DNA of 64,000 nucleotides from Gammaproteobacteria bacterium (GTDB lineage: Bacteria > Pseudomonadota > Gammaproteobacteria > Nevskiales > Nevskiaceae), in NCBI GenBank assembly GCA_026398875.1, contig JAPLSB010000019.1:124001-188000 (forward strand), written 5' to 3'. Every line of letters begins with the position of its first letter. Position 1 is the first letter of the stretch. Below, piece after piece: positions 11,154 to 22,283 of the stretch. Position numbers and translations under genes: made by a program. The notes under the pieces were generated by a model. The model saw only the letters and a list, made by a program, of their open reading frames with translations. It did not search any database and was not told where the DNA came from.

Positions 11154-12142
11154 ATGCCATCCTCGAATTCCTGACCGCGCCGGCATCCGTCGCGATCCTG
11201 ATCGAGGTCGGCAAGGGCCTGGTGATCCTGTTCGGCATGGTGATCGTCGCGGCGCTGCTGATCTGGATCGAGCGTCGCCTGCTCGGTCTCTGGCAGGACC
11301 GCTACGGCCCCAATCGCGTTGGCCCGTTCGGCTCGCTGCAGGTGGTCGCCGACATGGTCAAGATCTTCTTCAAGGAAGACTGGATTCCGCCGTTCGTCGA
11401 CAAGCCGACCTTCATCATGGCGCCGATGATCGCCATGGGCACCTTGATGCTGGCGTTCATGCTGATTCCGATCACGCCGACCTGGGGCGTGGCGCCGGAT
11501 CTGTCGATCGGCGTGCTGTTCTTCTTCGCAATCGCCGGGCTCGAGGTTTACGCGGTGATGCTCGGCGGCTGGTCGTCGAACTCCAAGTACTCGCTGCTCG
11601 GCGGCCTGCGTTCGGCCGCCCAGATGGTCAGCTATGAAGTGTTCATGGGTCTGGCGCTGATGGGGGTCGTGATGCAGACCGGCTCGTTTGCGCTCAGCGA
11701 TATCGTGGCTGCGCAGAAGGACGTCTGGTTTATCGTTCCGCAGTTCTTCGGCTTCTGCACGTTCGCGCTGGCCGGCATCGCCGTGGTCCATCGTCACCCG
11801 TTCGACCTACCTGAAGCCGAGCAGGAACTGGCGGCCGGGTATCACACCGAATACTCCGGCATGAAGTTCGGCATGTTCATGGTCGCCGAGTACATCGGCG
11901 TGGTGCTGATTTCGTCGCTGCTGGTGACCTTGTTCTTTGGCGGCTGGCAAGGGCCGGTGCTGCCGCCGGTCGTATGGTTCATCTTGAAGACTGCGTTCTT
12001 CGTGGTCCTGTTCATCCTGCTGCGTGCGGCGCTGCCGCGCCCGCGCTATGACCAGGTCATGGGCGGCGGCTGGAAGTTCTGCCTGCCGCTGGCGGTGCTG
12101 AACCTGCTCGGCACTGCCGCATTCGTGCTGTCGAACCCGTAA
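11150..12142 (+). CDS. nuoH: NADH-quinone oxidoreductase subunit H
   Basis: NuoH is an eight-helix membrane subunit that joins the peripheral arm to the proton-pumping arm and lines the quinone tunnel. Conserved segments include [19 protein letters not shown] near the N terminus and [16 protein letters not shown] in the acidic loop. It overlaps nuoG by ATGA. The length of 330 residues is normal. Confidence 0.97.
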   Translation: MNAILEFLTAPASVAILIEVGKGLVILFGMVIVAALLIWIERRLLGLWQDRYGPNRVGPFGSLQVVADMVKIFFKEDWIPPFVDKPTFIMAPMIAMGTLMLAFMLIPITPTWGVAPDLSIGVLFFFAIAGLEVYAVMLGGWSSNSKYSLLGGLRSAAQMVSYEVFMGLALMGVVMQTGSFALSDIVAAQKDVWFIVPQFFGFCTFALAGIAVVHRHPFDLPEAEQELAAGYHTEYSGMKFGMFMVAEYIGVVLISSLLVTLFFGGWQGPVLPPVVWFILKTAFFVVLFILLRAALPRPRYDQVMGGGWKFCLPLAVLNLLGTAAFVLSNP

Positions 12143-12148
12143 CGCGAC

Positions 12149-12685
12149 ATGAAAGCAATTCTCAGCGGTATCTGGAGCAACCTGCGCAGCATGGGGATGG
12201 TCTTTACCCACAGCTGGCGCAAGCGCGACACCTTGATGTACCCGGAAGTGCCGATCTACGTGCCACCGCGCTATCGCGGCCGCATCGTGCTGACACGCGA
12301 TCCCGATGGCGAAGAGCGCTGTGTCGCCTGCAACCTGTGCGCGGCGGCCTGCCCGGTCGGCTGCATCAGCCTGCAGAAAGCGGAACGCGAAGACGGTCGC
12401 TGGTATCCCGAGTTCTTCCGGATCAACTTCTCGCGCTGCATCTTCTGCGGCTACTGCGAGGAAGCCTGCCCGACGACAGCCATTCAGCTGACGCCGGACT
12501 ACGAGCTCGGCGAGTACCGCCGTCAGGACCTCGTCTACGAAAAGGAACACCTGCAGATTGCCGGTCCCGGCAAGTATCACGACTACAACTTCTATCGCAT
12601 GTCGGGCATGGCGATCGCGGGCAAGCCGAAGGGTGCGGCCGCGAATGAAACGCCGCCGGTCGACGTCAAATCGCTGCTGCCCTGA
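12149..12685 (+). CDS. nuoI: NADH-quinone oxidoreductase subunit I
   Basis: NuoI carries clusters N6a and N6b, shown by two 8Fe ferredoxin motifs: [15 protein letters not shown] and [12 protein letters not shown]. It relays electrons from NuoG to NuoB. It is 178 residues long with a short N-terminal amphipathic segment, and lies six bases after nuoH. Confidence 0.97.
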   Translation: MKAILSGIWSNLRSMGMVFTHSWRKRDTLMYPEVPIYVPPRYRGRIVLTRDPDGEERCVACNLCAAACPVGCISLQKAEREDGRWYPEFFRINFSRCIFCGYCEEACPTTAIQLTPDYELGEYRRQDLVYEKEHLQIAGPGKYHDYNFYRMSGMAIAGKPKGAAANETPPVDVKSLLP

Positions 12686-12704
12686 GTCGGACCGGACAAT
12701 CATC

Positions 12705-13193
12705 GTGGAAATCGCGTTCTATCTTTCCGGCTTCGTCGCGGTGCTAGCCACCGTGCTGGCGATCACCAATACCAACCCGGTGCATGCGCTGCTGTACCTG
12801 ATCGCCTCGCTGCTGGCGGTAGCCATGGTGTTCTTTTCGATTGGCGCTCCATTCGCCGGCGCGCTTGAAGTGATCGTCTACGCCGGCGCGATCATGGTGC
12901 TGTTCGTGTTCGTGGTGATGATGCTGAATCTCGGCCCTGCCGCGATCGATCAGGAGCGCCGCTGGCTGACGCCGAAGGCCTGGATCGGCCCGGGCATCCT
13001 GTGCGGCGTGCTGATGGTCGAGATGATCCGCGTGCTGTCGCCGAGCGTTGGCGGCGGCATCGGCGCCGACACGATTGACGGCAAGGCCGTCGGCATCGCG
13101 CTGTTCGGTCCCTATCTGCTGGTGGTGGAACTGGCATCGATGCTGCTGCTGGCGGCGCTCGTTGCGGCCTACCACATGGGGAAACACGACTGA
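12705..13193 (+). CDS. nuoJ: NADH-quinone oxidoreductase subunit J
   Basis: NuoJ is a five-helix membrane subunit containing the pi-bulge TM3 helix of complex I. The conserved block [16 protein letters not shown] and the TM3 segment [18 protein letters not shown] are clear. The open frame extends upstream into nuoI, but the GTG at 12705 gives [10 protein letters not shown], matching the usual NuoJ N terminus, and a length of 162 residues. Confidence 0.95.
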   Translation: MEIAFYLSGFVAVLATVLAITNTNPVHALLYLIASLLAVAMVFFSIGAPFAGALEVIVYAGAIMVLFVFVVMMLNLGPAAIDQERRWLTPKAWIGPGILCGVLMVEMIRVLSPSVGGGIGADTIDGKAVGIALFGPYLLVVELASMLLLAALVAAYHMGKHD

Positions 13194-13227
13194 CCTGCCG
13201 CGCTCGTCAGCGAGAACAACTAGAACC

Positions 13228-13566
13228 ATGACCAATACCGAAATCGCCACCACTGCCGCCGCAACGGTCCCGCTGGAACACGCGCTGATCCTCGCCGGCA
13301 TCCTGTTTTCCCTGGGGCTGCTCGGCCTTCTTGTCCGCCGCAACATCCTGTTCGTGCTGATGTCGATCGAAGTGATGATGAACGCCGCTGCCGTCGCTTT
13401 CGTGGCCTCGGGCAGTCGCTGGGGCGAGGCCGATGGTCAGGTGATGTTCATCCTGATCCTGACCCTGGCCGCCGCCGAAGCAAGCGTCGGGCTGGCACTC
13501 GTGCTGCAGCTGTATCGCCGCTTCGAGACGCTGGATACCGATGCCGCCAGCGAAATGAAGGGATAA
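13228..13566 (+). CDS. nuoK: NADH-quinone oxidoreductase subunit K
   Basis: NuoK is a three-helix membrane subunit with two buried glutamates used in proton transfer; both are visible (in [10 protein letters not shown] and in [11 protein letters not shown]). The ATG at 13228 gives 112 residues, about a dozen longer at the N terminus than the shortest homologues. An upstream extension of the frame into nuoJ is a shadow. Confidence 0.95.
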   Translation: MTNTEIATTAAATVPLEHALILAGILFSLGLLGLLVRRNILFVLMSIEVMMNAAAVAFVASGSRWGEADGQVMFILILTLAAAEASVGLALVLQLYRRFETLDTDAASEMKG

Positions 13567-13572
13567 GAAGAC

Positions 13573-15426
13573 ATGTTCGATCTCCTGTTCCTGGTATTCC
13601 TTGCGCCGATGATCGGCTTCCTGTTGCTGGCCTTCGGCCGCGACAAGTGGAGCGAAAACATGGCCGCCGTGATTGGTGTCGGCTCGGTCGGCATCTCGGC
13701 AGTGGTGGTCGCGGGCTGCGTGTTCCAGTTCATGACGGCCGCCCCCGAAGGCGGCGTGTTCAGCCAGCATCTGTGGACCTGGATGGATGTCGGCAGCTTC
13801 AAGCCGGAGCTACGTCTGCGGCTCGACGGCCTGAGCCTGACGATGCTCTCGGTGATTTGCGGCGTCGGCTTCCTGATCCACCTGTTCGCATCCTGGTACA
13901 TGCGCGAAGACCCGGGTTACGGGCGCTTCTTCTCGTACATGAACCTGTTCGTGATGAGCATGGTGTTCCTCGTGCTCGGCGACAACCTGCTGCTGCTGTA
14001 CCTCGGCTGGGAAGGCGTGGGTCTGGCCTCGTACCTGCTGATCGGCTTCTGGTACACCGACGCCGCCAACGGGGCTGCCGCCCGCAAGGCCTTCGTGGTC
14101 ACGCGCGTCGGCGATACCTTCATGGCGATTGCGCTGTTCCTGCTGTGGCGCGATCTCGGCACGCTCGACATCCAGGAGATCCTCAAGGTCGCGCCCGCGT
14201 TCTATGCCGACAAGCCGGATCTGATCACCGCCATCGCGCTGCTGATGCTGGGCGGTGCGGTCGGCAAGTCGGCTCAGCTGCCGCTGCAGACCTGGCTGCC
14301 GGACGCGATGGCTGGCCCGACGCCGGTTTCGGCGCTGATCCACGCCGCGACGATGGTCACTGCCGGCGTCTACCTGATTGCCCGCACGCATACGCTGTTC
14401 GAGCTGTCGCCGTTCGCGCTGCAGATGGTCGGTGCCACCGGTGCAGTGACGCTGCTCATTGCCGGCTTCACGGCCATGGTGCAGACCGACATCAAGCGCG
14501 TGCTGGCCTACTCGACGATGAGCCAGATCGGCTACATGTTCCTGGCGCTCGGTGCGGGCGCCTGGTCGGCGGCGATCTTCCACCTGATGACCCACGCGTT
14601 CTTCAAGGCGCTGCTGTTCCTGGCATCCGGTGCGGTGATCCTTGGCTGCCACCACGAGCAGAACATCTTCCACATGGGCGGGCTGCGCAAGAAGCTGCCG
14701 CTGGCGTTCTGGAGCTTCGTGATCGGCGGTTCGGCGCTGGCAGCACTGCCCTACCTCACGGCCGGTTTCTATTCGAAGGACGAGATCCTCATTGGTGCCT
14801 GGGCCGGCGGCAATCACGCGCTGTTCTACGCAGCGCTGTTCGGCGCCTTCCTGACCTCGATCTACACCGCGCGGCTGATCTTCATCACCTTCTTCGGCAA
14901 GTATCACGGCCATGCCGACGTGCATGCCGGCCACGGGCTGTCGTACAACCTGCCGCTGATCGTGCTGATCGTGCTGTCCACGGCCGTTGGCGGCTTCATC
15001 CATCCGCCGGTCGATGCCGTGCTGCCGGCCAGCCCGCATGCCGAGCACAGCCTGCACACGACGATTGCACTGGTGTCGGGCGGCGTGGCGCTGCTCGGTG
15101 TCGCGATCGGCTATCTGCTGTTTTTTGGTGAGCGCCGCTTCGTGACCGCGCTCGGCCATAACCCGACTGCGAGCCTGATCGCCAGGTTCTGGTTCAGCGC
15201 CTTCGGCTTCGACTGGCTGTATGACCGCCTGTTCGTGAAGCCCTTCATGTTCTTCGTCCACCTCACTCGCAAGGACGCCTTCGACACCGCCGTGATGAGC
15301 ATCACCCGTCCGCTGACCGCCCTGAACGGGCTGCTCTCCAATACCCAGACCGGCCAGATCCGCTGGTACGCCGCGAGCCTTGCTGGCGGCGCCGTGCTGA
15401 TCATCGCCATGGTGGTGCTGTCATGA
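13573..15426 (+). CDS. nuoL: NADH-quinone oxidoreductase subunit L
   Basis: NuoL is the distal antiporter-like proton-pumping subunit of complex I. The 617-residue chain has the Mrp-antiporter signature (GWEGVGLASYLLIGFW with its key Glu, and DAMAGPTPVSALIHAATMV with the channel Lys/His region) and an extended C-terminal part compatible with the lateral helix. It begins six bases after nuoK and overlaps nuoM by ATGA. Confidence 0.97.
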   Translation: MFDLLFLVFLAPMIGFLLLAFGRDKWSENMAAVIGVGSVGISAVVVAGCVFQFMTAAPEGGVFSQHLWTWMDVGSFKPELRLRLDGLSLTMLSVICGVGFLIHLFASWYMREDPGYGRFFSYMNLFVMSMVFLVLGDNLLLLYLGWEGVGLASYLLIGFWYTDAANGAAARKAFVVTRVGDTFMAIALFLLWRDLGTLDIQEILKVAPAFYADKPDLITAIALLMLGGAVGKSAQLPLQTWLPDAMAGPTPVSALIHAATMVTAGVYLIARTHTLFELSPFALQMVGATGAVTLLIAGFTAMVQTDIKRVLAYSTMSQIGYMFLALGAGAWSAAIFHLMTHAFFKALLFLASGAVILGCHHEQNIFHMGGLRKKLPLAFWSFVIGGSALAALPYLTAGFYSKDEILIGAWAGGNHALFYAALFGAFLTSIYTARLIFITFFGKYHGHADVHAGHGLSYNLPLIVLIVLSTAVGGFIHPPVDAVLPASPHAEHSLHTTIALVSGGVALLGVAIGYLLFFGERRFVTALGHNPTASLIARFWFSAFGFDWLYDRLFVKPFMFFVHLTRKDAFDTAVMSITRPLTALNGLLSNTQTGQIRWYAASLAGGAVLIIAMVVLS

Positions 15427-16975
15427 TCCTCGTCTGGTTGATGGTGATTCCGTTCGTCGGCGGCTTCCTGTGCTGGCAGGGCGAGCGCTTCGGTCGCGGC
15501 TTCCCGCGCTGGGTCGGCCTGATCACGATGTCGATCGTGCTCGGCCTGTCGCTATACCTCTGGTACAGCGGCGACTATTCGCAAACACTGCTGAATCCAT
15601 CGAATCCGCAATGGGTCGCCGAATTCAAGGCCGACTGGATTCCGCGTCTTGGCATCAGCTTCCATCTGGCGCTTGACGGTCTGTCGCTGGTGCTGGTTGC
15701 ACTCACTGGCCTGATTGGCGTGCTGGCGGTGGCTTGCTCGTGGAACGAGGTCACGCGCAACGTCGGCTTCTTCCACCTGAACCTGCTGTGGAATCTGGCT
15801 GGCGTCATCGGCGTGTTCCTGGCGATGGATCTGTTCCTGTTCTTCTTCTTCTGGGAACTGATGCTGGTGCCGATGTACTTCCTGATCGCGCTCTGGGGGC
15901 ACAACATCCCGGGCGGCAAGGGACGCGTGTTCGCGGCGACCAAGTTCTTCATCTTCACGCAGGCATCGGGCCTGCTGATGCTGCTGGCGATCCTGGCGCT
16001 GGTGTTCGCGCATTACACCGCCACTGGCGTCGTCACCTTCGGTTATCCGGAACTTCTGGCGTGGACGCGCTCGGGTGCGATGTCGGCGCAGCTGGAGTGG
16101 TGGCTGATGCTCGGCTTCTTCGTTGCCTTTGCGGTGAAGATGCCGGTGGTGCCGCTGCATTCGTGGCTGCCCGATGCGCATTCGCAGGCACCGACCGCCG
16201 GCTCGGTCGATCTTGCCGGCATCCTTCTGAAGACCGCGGCCTACGGCATCCTGCGTTTCGGCGTGCCGATGTTCCCGCATGCCTCGCAGGAGATCGCGCC
16301 GTTCGCGATGTGGCTCGGCGTGGCGGGCATCGTCTGGGGTGCGCTGCTGTCGCTGTCGCAGCATGACGTGAAGCGCTTCGTCGCCTACACGTCGGTGTCG
16401 CACATGGGCTTCATCCTGGTCGGCATCTATTCGGGAACCGAACAGTCGCTGCAAGGTGTCGTGATCCAGATGCTGGCGCACGGCATCTCGGCCGGCGCGC
16501 TGTTCATCCTGTGCGGTGAAGTCTACGAACGACTGCACACGCGCGACATGCGCGAGATGGGCGGGCTGTGGTCGCGGCTGCCGTTCCTGCCGCCGATCGC
16601 GATGTTCTTCTCGGCCGCGGCACTGGGCCTGCCGGGCATGGGCAACTTCGTCGGCGAGTTCCTGATCCTGGTTGGCAGCTTCCCGGTCAACCCGGTGATC
16701 ACCATCGTTTCGGCTTCTGGCCTGATCCTCGCGGCGGTCTACTCGTTGATCATGATGCAGCGGGCGTTCTTCGGCGCGCCGAAGTCGGACGACAAGCTGC
16801 CCGATCTGAATATGCGTGAAATGTCCACGATGCTGAGCCTGATGGCGCTGATCCTGTTCATGGGTCTCTATCCGCAGCCGATCCTCGATGTCACCAAGGC
16901 GACGATGGCCGGGGTGCAGACGATCTACGCCACGGGTCTCGTCCCGCCGGCCGCATCGGTTGCCGGGGTGCTGCC

Positions 16976-16979
<4 letters not shown>
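15423..16979 (+). CDS. nuoM: NADH-quinone oxidoreductase subunit M
   Basis: NuoM is an antiporter-like proton-pumping subunit. The FFFWELMLVPMY helix carries the conserved Glu, and LHSWLPDAHSQAPTAGS is the broken-helix channel motif. Length 518 residues, typical. It overlaps both nuoL and nuoN by four bases. Confidence 0.97.
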
Positions 16980-18424
<1,445 letters not shown>

Positions 18425-18463
18425 CGCGTTGCCTGCGACGGCCGGCTTTGCCGGCACTTGAGC

Positions 18464-18501
18464 AAAAAAGGCGGGCATCCGGTGATGCCCGCCTTTTTTT
18501 C
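18464..18501. terminator. bidirectional intrinsic terminator after nuoN
   Basis: A hairpin with stem GGCGGGCATC/GATGCCCGCC is flanked by A6 on the left and T7 on the right, so it can stop both the nuo transcript (plus) and the secreted-protein gene transcript (minus). Confidence 0.92.
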
Positions 18502-18541
18502 AGTCCCGGCAGCGTTGCCGGCCTCCAGTTGTTGCTGCCGA

Positions 18542-19063
18542 TCAGCGCTGGAACGACAGTCCTTTCAAGCCCGGCAGCGCTGCCGACATGCCGGCGGCCC
18601 GGTTGCCAGTCAGACCCGGTCCTGGACTATCGATGGTGCCGGCCACCAGCACCACGGTCCCGGCAACCGTGTTGCCGACTGGGCTCAGCACCGGCTCGGC
18701 CTTGCTGGCCAACTTGGTCAGCAATGGATCGACTGTGTTGGCAAGCGGCAGTGCCGAGTCAAAGGTCGTATCGACAACCTTCACACCGATGTCACGCAGC
18801 CCGTGCAGCCGCACGGTGTCAGCGGTCAGCGTGACAAGCGCGCCATTGAGTCCATTGCGAATGGCGCCGAGCCCGCCAGCGGAATTACCGGACAGCAGCA
18901 GCGGCACGGCATTGCCGAGACCGCCGGGCAAACTTGGCGTGCCGGCGAGCAGCGCGGCGGTGGCGCCGCGGCCGTTGAGAATACCGAACCGCGGCAGAGC
19001 GCCGGCAGCCGAGGCAGTGCCGGCAGCAAACAGCAATACGGCAGCAGTGATGGAATATTTCAT
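18542..19063 (-). CDS. secreted protein of unknown function (paralogue 1)
   Basis: The 173-residue product starts with a clear signal peptide (MKYSITAAVLLFAAG, cleavage expected after a TASA motif) and has no membrane helix after it. The ATG at 19063 was preferred over the ATG at 19072 because a GGAGG lies nine bases before it but directly abuts the upstream codon. The protein is paralogous to the gene at 19757-20275: shared blocks include FGILNGRGA, PGGLGNAVPL, RLHGLRD and the identical ending GLSFQR. I do not recognise the family. It is probably periplasmic or exported. Confidence 0.8.
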   Translation of the reverse strand: MKYSITAAVLLFAAGTASAAGALPRFGILNGRGATAALLAGTPSLPGGLGNAVPLLLSGNSAGGLGAIRNGLNGALVTLTADTVRLHGLRDIGVKVVDTTFDSALPLANTVDPLLTKLASKAEPVLSPVGNTVAGTVVLVAGTIDSPGPGLTGNRAAGMSAALPGLKGLSFQR

Positions 19064-19220
19064 GGGATACATCCTCCAGTAGGTAATAATTTATAAACCC
19101 AGGATCTTGACTTTGACGCTTGCGTAATATCGGTGCGGCAAAAACAGATTGCGCGGCACCCGATTGGTGCACGGTTGTGTGCCGATGACCGGTCATTTCC
19201 AGCCGTCAGACGTCGTGTTT
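19064..19220. other. intergenic, AT-richer stretch upstream of secreted paralogue 1
   Basis: The segment separates the paralogue-1 start from the glnQ-like relic. It should hold the paralogue-1 promoter, but I see no convincing -35/-10 pair. It corresponds in position to 20276-20428 of the second duplication copy, with only weak remaining similarity. Confidence 0.4.
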
Positions 19221-19514
19221 CAGCAACTGACGGAGGAAAATTTGGCGCTTTTACTCGCGTGGAGACCCAAAAAAGGCCTTGAAAGCCTTTCGCAAACGAT
19301 TTCATGTCTGTTTTTGAAGACGATTCGATCGGTAAAACGACTACCGCACAGCCCATCTCGTGGGTGACCACTCAAATGGTCATGTCTTCCAAGGGCGTGC
19401 TGCTTTCTCATTTCGAGCGCTTCGCCGCCCCTTTCCGGAGCAGGTGTGCCGGTCAGCTCGTCGATCAGGATCATGCTTGGCTGCGCCAGCCCACTGACGA
19501 TCGCGATGCCTGCT
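19221..19514 (-). pseudogene. relic of the 3' half of the glnQ-like ABC ATPase
   Basis: This stretch resembles the intact ATPase gene at 20429-20735. The plus-strand run CCCATCTCGTGGGTGACCAC occurs in both (19361 and 20561), and the translation gives ILIDELT in place of ILFDEPT (Walker B) and VTHEMG (H-loop), but in two different frames. The first half of the gene, including Walker A, is absent. It is the left-copy remnant of a tandem duplication and is almost certainly non-functional. Confidence 0.85.
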
Positions 19515-19632
19515 GCGCCGGGTATCCGGCACCGGTGGTGCGAAAGCCATTGCACCGACAGTAATGATGCTGGTGCTCGGCGGAGATTCGCAGCCGTTCA
19601 TCTCGGCAATTCAGGCGGCCGCTCTGCACTGG
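19515..19632 (+). pseudogene. relic of the 3' end of nuoN
   Basis: About 110 bases match the last part of nuoN (around 18313-18424): shared runs include ATCCGGCACCGGTGGTGCG and GCAGCCGTTCATCTCGGC. The nuoN stop TAG has become TGG and the frame is damaged. It joins directly to the glnQ-like relic at about 19514, marking the duplication junction. Confidence 0.85.
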
Positions 19633-19670
19633 CGCGTTGCCGGCGAGGGCTAGTCTCGGCGGCACGCCAA

Positions 19671-19706
19671 CAAAAAAAAGCGGGCATCTCGCGATGCCCG
19701 CCCTTT
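19671..19706. terminator. duplicated copy of the nuoN terminator
   Basis: The hairpin GCGGGCATC/GATGCCCGC is preceded by A8 and followed by CCTTTTG. It is the second-copy counterpart of the terminator at 18464-18501 and can still serve secreted paralogue 2 on the minus strand. Confidence 0.85.
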
Positions 19707-19756
19707 TGATTTTCGTTCTCAGCGCACGTCGATACGCGCGCCGAGAACGCTGCGCG

Positions 19757-20275
19757 TCAGCGCTGGAACGACAGCCCGCCGAGACCGGGCAGCGAACCTG
19801 ATGCCGACTGCATGCCACCGAGGCGGAACGCCGGGCCATCGATGATAGCCGCGAGGGTTTCAGCGCCCTTGACGATCGATTCCCCTACCGGCGTCAGCAG
19901 CGGTTCGGCCGGCGTTGCCAGCTTGACCAGGAACGGATCAGCAGCCTCATACAGCGGCAGCAGCGTGTCGTAGAACGTGTTGAACAACTGCACCGAGCTG
20001 TCCCGCAGGCCATGCAGGCGCGGCGTGTCTTCGGTGAACACGATGGTGGCGCTGCTGAAGCCATTGCGGCCAGCGGCAAAGCCGTCAACCGAATTGCCGG
20101 CAAAGAACAGCGGCACGGCGTTGCCGAGGCCACCCGGCAGGCCAGGCGTGCCGACCAGCAGCGCAGCAGCGGCGCCGCGGCCATTGAGAATGCCGAACTG
20201 CGGCAGCGTGGCAGGCGCAGCGGATGCCGCACCGGCGGCCAGCAGCAGGGCTGCGGCGATAAGTGAACGCTTCAT
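19757..20275 (-). CDS. secreted protein of unknown function (paralogue 2)
   Basis: A 172-residue exported protein with signal peptide MKRSLIAAALLLAAGAASA. A GGAGG stands nine bases before the ATG. It is collinear with paralogue 1 (18542-19063) over its whole length, with conserved FGILNGRGA, PGLPGGLGNAVPL, LHGLRD and GLSFQR blocks. No catalytic motif, lipobox or repeat is visible. The two genes arose by the local tandem duplication described in the findings. Function unknown. Confidence 0.82.
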   Translation of the reverse strand: MKRSLIAAALLLAAGAASAAPATLPQFGILNGRGAAAALLVGTPGLPGGLGNAVPLFFAGNSVDGFAAGRNGFSSATIVFTEDTPRLHGLRDSSVQLFNTFYDTLLPLYEAADPFLVKLATPAEPLLTPVGESIVKGAETLAAIIDGPAFRLGGMQSASGSLPGLGGLSFQR

Positions 20276-20428
20276 GTGTTACTTCCTCCGGACAAATTGG
20301 AATTGGAATCAGGTGGGGTCAGGTGATCGCCCGCCCCGATTTTGCGCGACGGCCCAAGATTGCTTGGCACAGCCGTATCGCGCAAGAAGAATGATGAAGG
20401 ATTCACGTCGTTGCGTGCAGGATGTTAC

Positions 20429-21190
20429 TCACAGCACCTGTCGTAGGAAGCTTTGCAGCCGTTCGTGCTTCGGCGCACCGAAGAATGCGTCCGGCGCGTC
20501 TTCGCAGAGAATCTCGCCGGCATCCATGAAGATCACGCGGTCGGCAACCGCCCGGGCGAAGCCCATCTCGTGGGTGACCACGCACATGGTCATGCCTTCG
20601 ATGGCGAGCTGCTTCATCACTTCGAGCACTTCGCCAACCATTTCCGGATCCAGCGCGCTGGTCGGCTCGTCGAACAGGATCACCGCTGGCTGCATCGCCA
20701 GCGCCCGGGCGATCGCGACACGCTGCTGCTGGCCACCAGACAGCTGTGCCGGGTAGCAATCGCACTTGCTCGACAGACCGACCTTGGCCAGCAGCTCCCG
20801 AGCACGCTGGTCGGCGGCCGTCGCCGGCAGCTTGAGCACCTTGACCGGAGCCAGGCACAGGTTCTCCAGCACCGTCAGGTGCGGAAACAGGTTGAATTGC
20901 TGGAACACCATGCCGACCCGCTGGCGCAGCGCCCGCAGGTCGGCCGAGCGCTGATGCAGCACGTGGCCATCGACGACGATTTCGCCGCCGGTGATCGACT
21001 CCAGGCCGTTGAAGGTGCGCAGCAAGGTCGACTTGCCCGAGCCGCTCGGGCCGACGATCACCACCACCTCGCCGGCCTTGACCGACAGCGAGGCCCGCTT
21101 CAGGCCCAGCACGCCATTCGGATAGCGCTTCTCGATCTCGCGGGCTTCGATCAGCACCGGGTTCGCGTCGTTCATCGTGGACTGGCTCAT
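20429..21190 (-). CDS. polar amino-acid ABC transporter ATP-binding protein
   Basis: The 253-residue ATPase energises uptake of an amino acid across the inner membrane. It has Walker [11 protein letters not shown]-loop [10 protein letters not shown], signature LSGGQQQR, Walker [13 protein letters not shown] and H-loop VVTHEMG, all intact, in the GlnQ/HisP subfamily. The start at 21190 overlaps the permease stop by ATGA, so the open frame further upstream is a shadow. No periplasmic binding protein gene is present in the window, so substrate identity (Glu, Gln or another polar amino acid) cannot be assigned. Confidence 0.95.
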   Translation of the reverse strand: MSQSTMNDANPVLIEAREIEKRYPNGVLGLKRASLSVKAGEVVVIVGPSGSGKSTLLRTFNGLESITGGEIVVDGHVLHQRSADLRALRQRVGMVFQQFNLFPHLTVLENLCLAPVKVLKLPATAADQRARELLAKVGLSSKCDCYPAQLSGGQQQRVAIARALAMQPAVILFDEPTSALDPEMVGEVLEVMKQLAIEGMTMCVVTHEMGFARAVADRVIFMDAGEILCEDAPDAFFGAPKHERLQSFLRQVL

Positions 21191-22137
21191 CCCTGCACCG
21201 CGTAGCGCTGTTCCAGCCGCCGCACCGCCACCGACAGCACGCCGGTCAGCAACAGATACATCAGCGCCACGACGAACCAGACCTCGAACGGGCTGAACGT
21301 CGACGACACCACTTCGCGGCCGGCCTTGGTCAGATCGGTCAGTGCCATCACCGAGACCAGCGACGAATCCTTGATCAGGTTGATCGACTGCCCGGCCAGC
21401 GGCGGCAGGATGCGCCGCGTGGCCTGCGGCAGGATCACGTACATCATCGTCTGCAGGCCGGACAGGCCGACACTCTGCGCTGCTTCGGTCTGGCCTTTCG
21501 GCACGGCCTCGATGCCGGCACGGACGATCTCGGCGACATAGGCTGCCGTGAACACCGCCAGTGCCACGACACCGGCCGAGAAAGCCGACAGCTGCAGCAC
21601 GGTGCCAATGAAGAAGTAGACGATGAAGATCTGCACCAGCAGCGGCGTGCCGCGAATCACCTCGACATAAAACGCCGCCAGATCGCGTGCTGCGGGGTTC
21701 TTCGAGACGCGCCCGAGCCCGATCAGCAGACCGAGCAGCAGCGCGAACACCAGCGCCAGCGCCGAGATCTTCAGCGTCAGCCACAGACCGACCAGCAGCG
21801 GGCCGGCACTGATCGCATCGGTCTTGGCGATCACGTCGCCCTCGAACACCAGATCGCCATTGCCAGCGATGATCATGCTGAAGCCGGTGAACTGCGCGGT
21901 CTCGGTGCCACGCAGCGCGGTCATCGACAAGGTCTTGCCGTCTTCGGAAACCGCCACGAAGCCATCGAACGGCGCCTTCTGATCATCGCCTTCGGTGGAA
22001 ATCAGGTACTGCGGGATGCGCTCCCAGCGCCAGGTGTAGTCGATGCGCTTGCTGGCCAGATACAGGCCGCTGCCAAGCGCCGCGAGCAGGGCAACCGCGA
22101 CGGCGTGCCACAGCCAGCGGGAAAGTGGGGGTGACAT
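21187..22137 (-). CDS. polar amino-acid ABC transporter permease
   Basis: The 316-residue HisM/GlnP-type permease starts at the ATG at 22137. One N-terminal helix is followed by about 80 polar residues that should be periplasmic, and then the conserved five-helix permease domain with the EAA loop ([10 protein letters not shown] ... [11 protein letters not shown]). It is translationally coupled to the ATPase gene downstream. A single permease suggests a homodimer. Confidence 0.92.
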   Translation of the reverse strand: MSPPLSRWLWHAVAVALLAALGSGLYLASKRIDYTWRWERIPQYLISTEGDDQKAPFDGFVAVSEDGKTLSMTALRGTETAQFTGFSMIIAGNGDLVFEGDVIAKTDAISAGPLLVGLWLTLKISALALVFALLLGLLIGLGRVSKNPAARDLAAFYVEVIRGTPLLVQIFIVYFFIGTVLQLSAFSAGVVALAVFTAAYVAEIVRAGIEAVPKGQTEAAQSVGLSGLQTMMYVILPQATRRILPPLAGQSINLIKDSSLVSVMALTDLTKAGREVVSSTFSPFEVWFVVALMYLLLTGVLSVAVRRLEQRYAVQG

Positions 22138-22283
22138 CGTGGTGGGTGCGTGCCTGGCCCGCGGCCGGCGCGGGCATGTCGTGGATGGGGTCGGCGGGAC
22201 GATACCGTTTTTGCCTCGGGCTGTTAAGAAACACGCCACCCCAGCGGCCAAGCACGAACTGCGCCGTTGGCTGGCGGCCGCGC

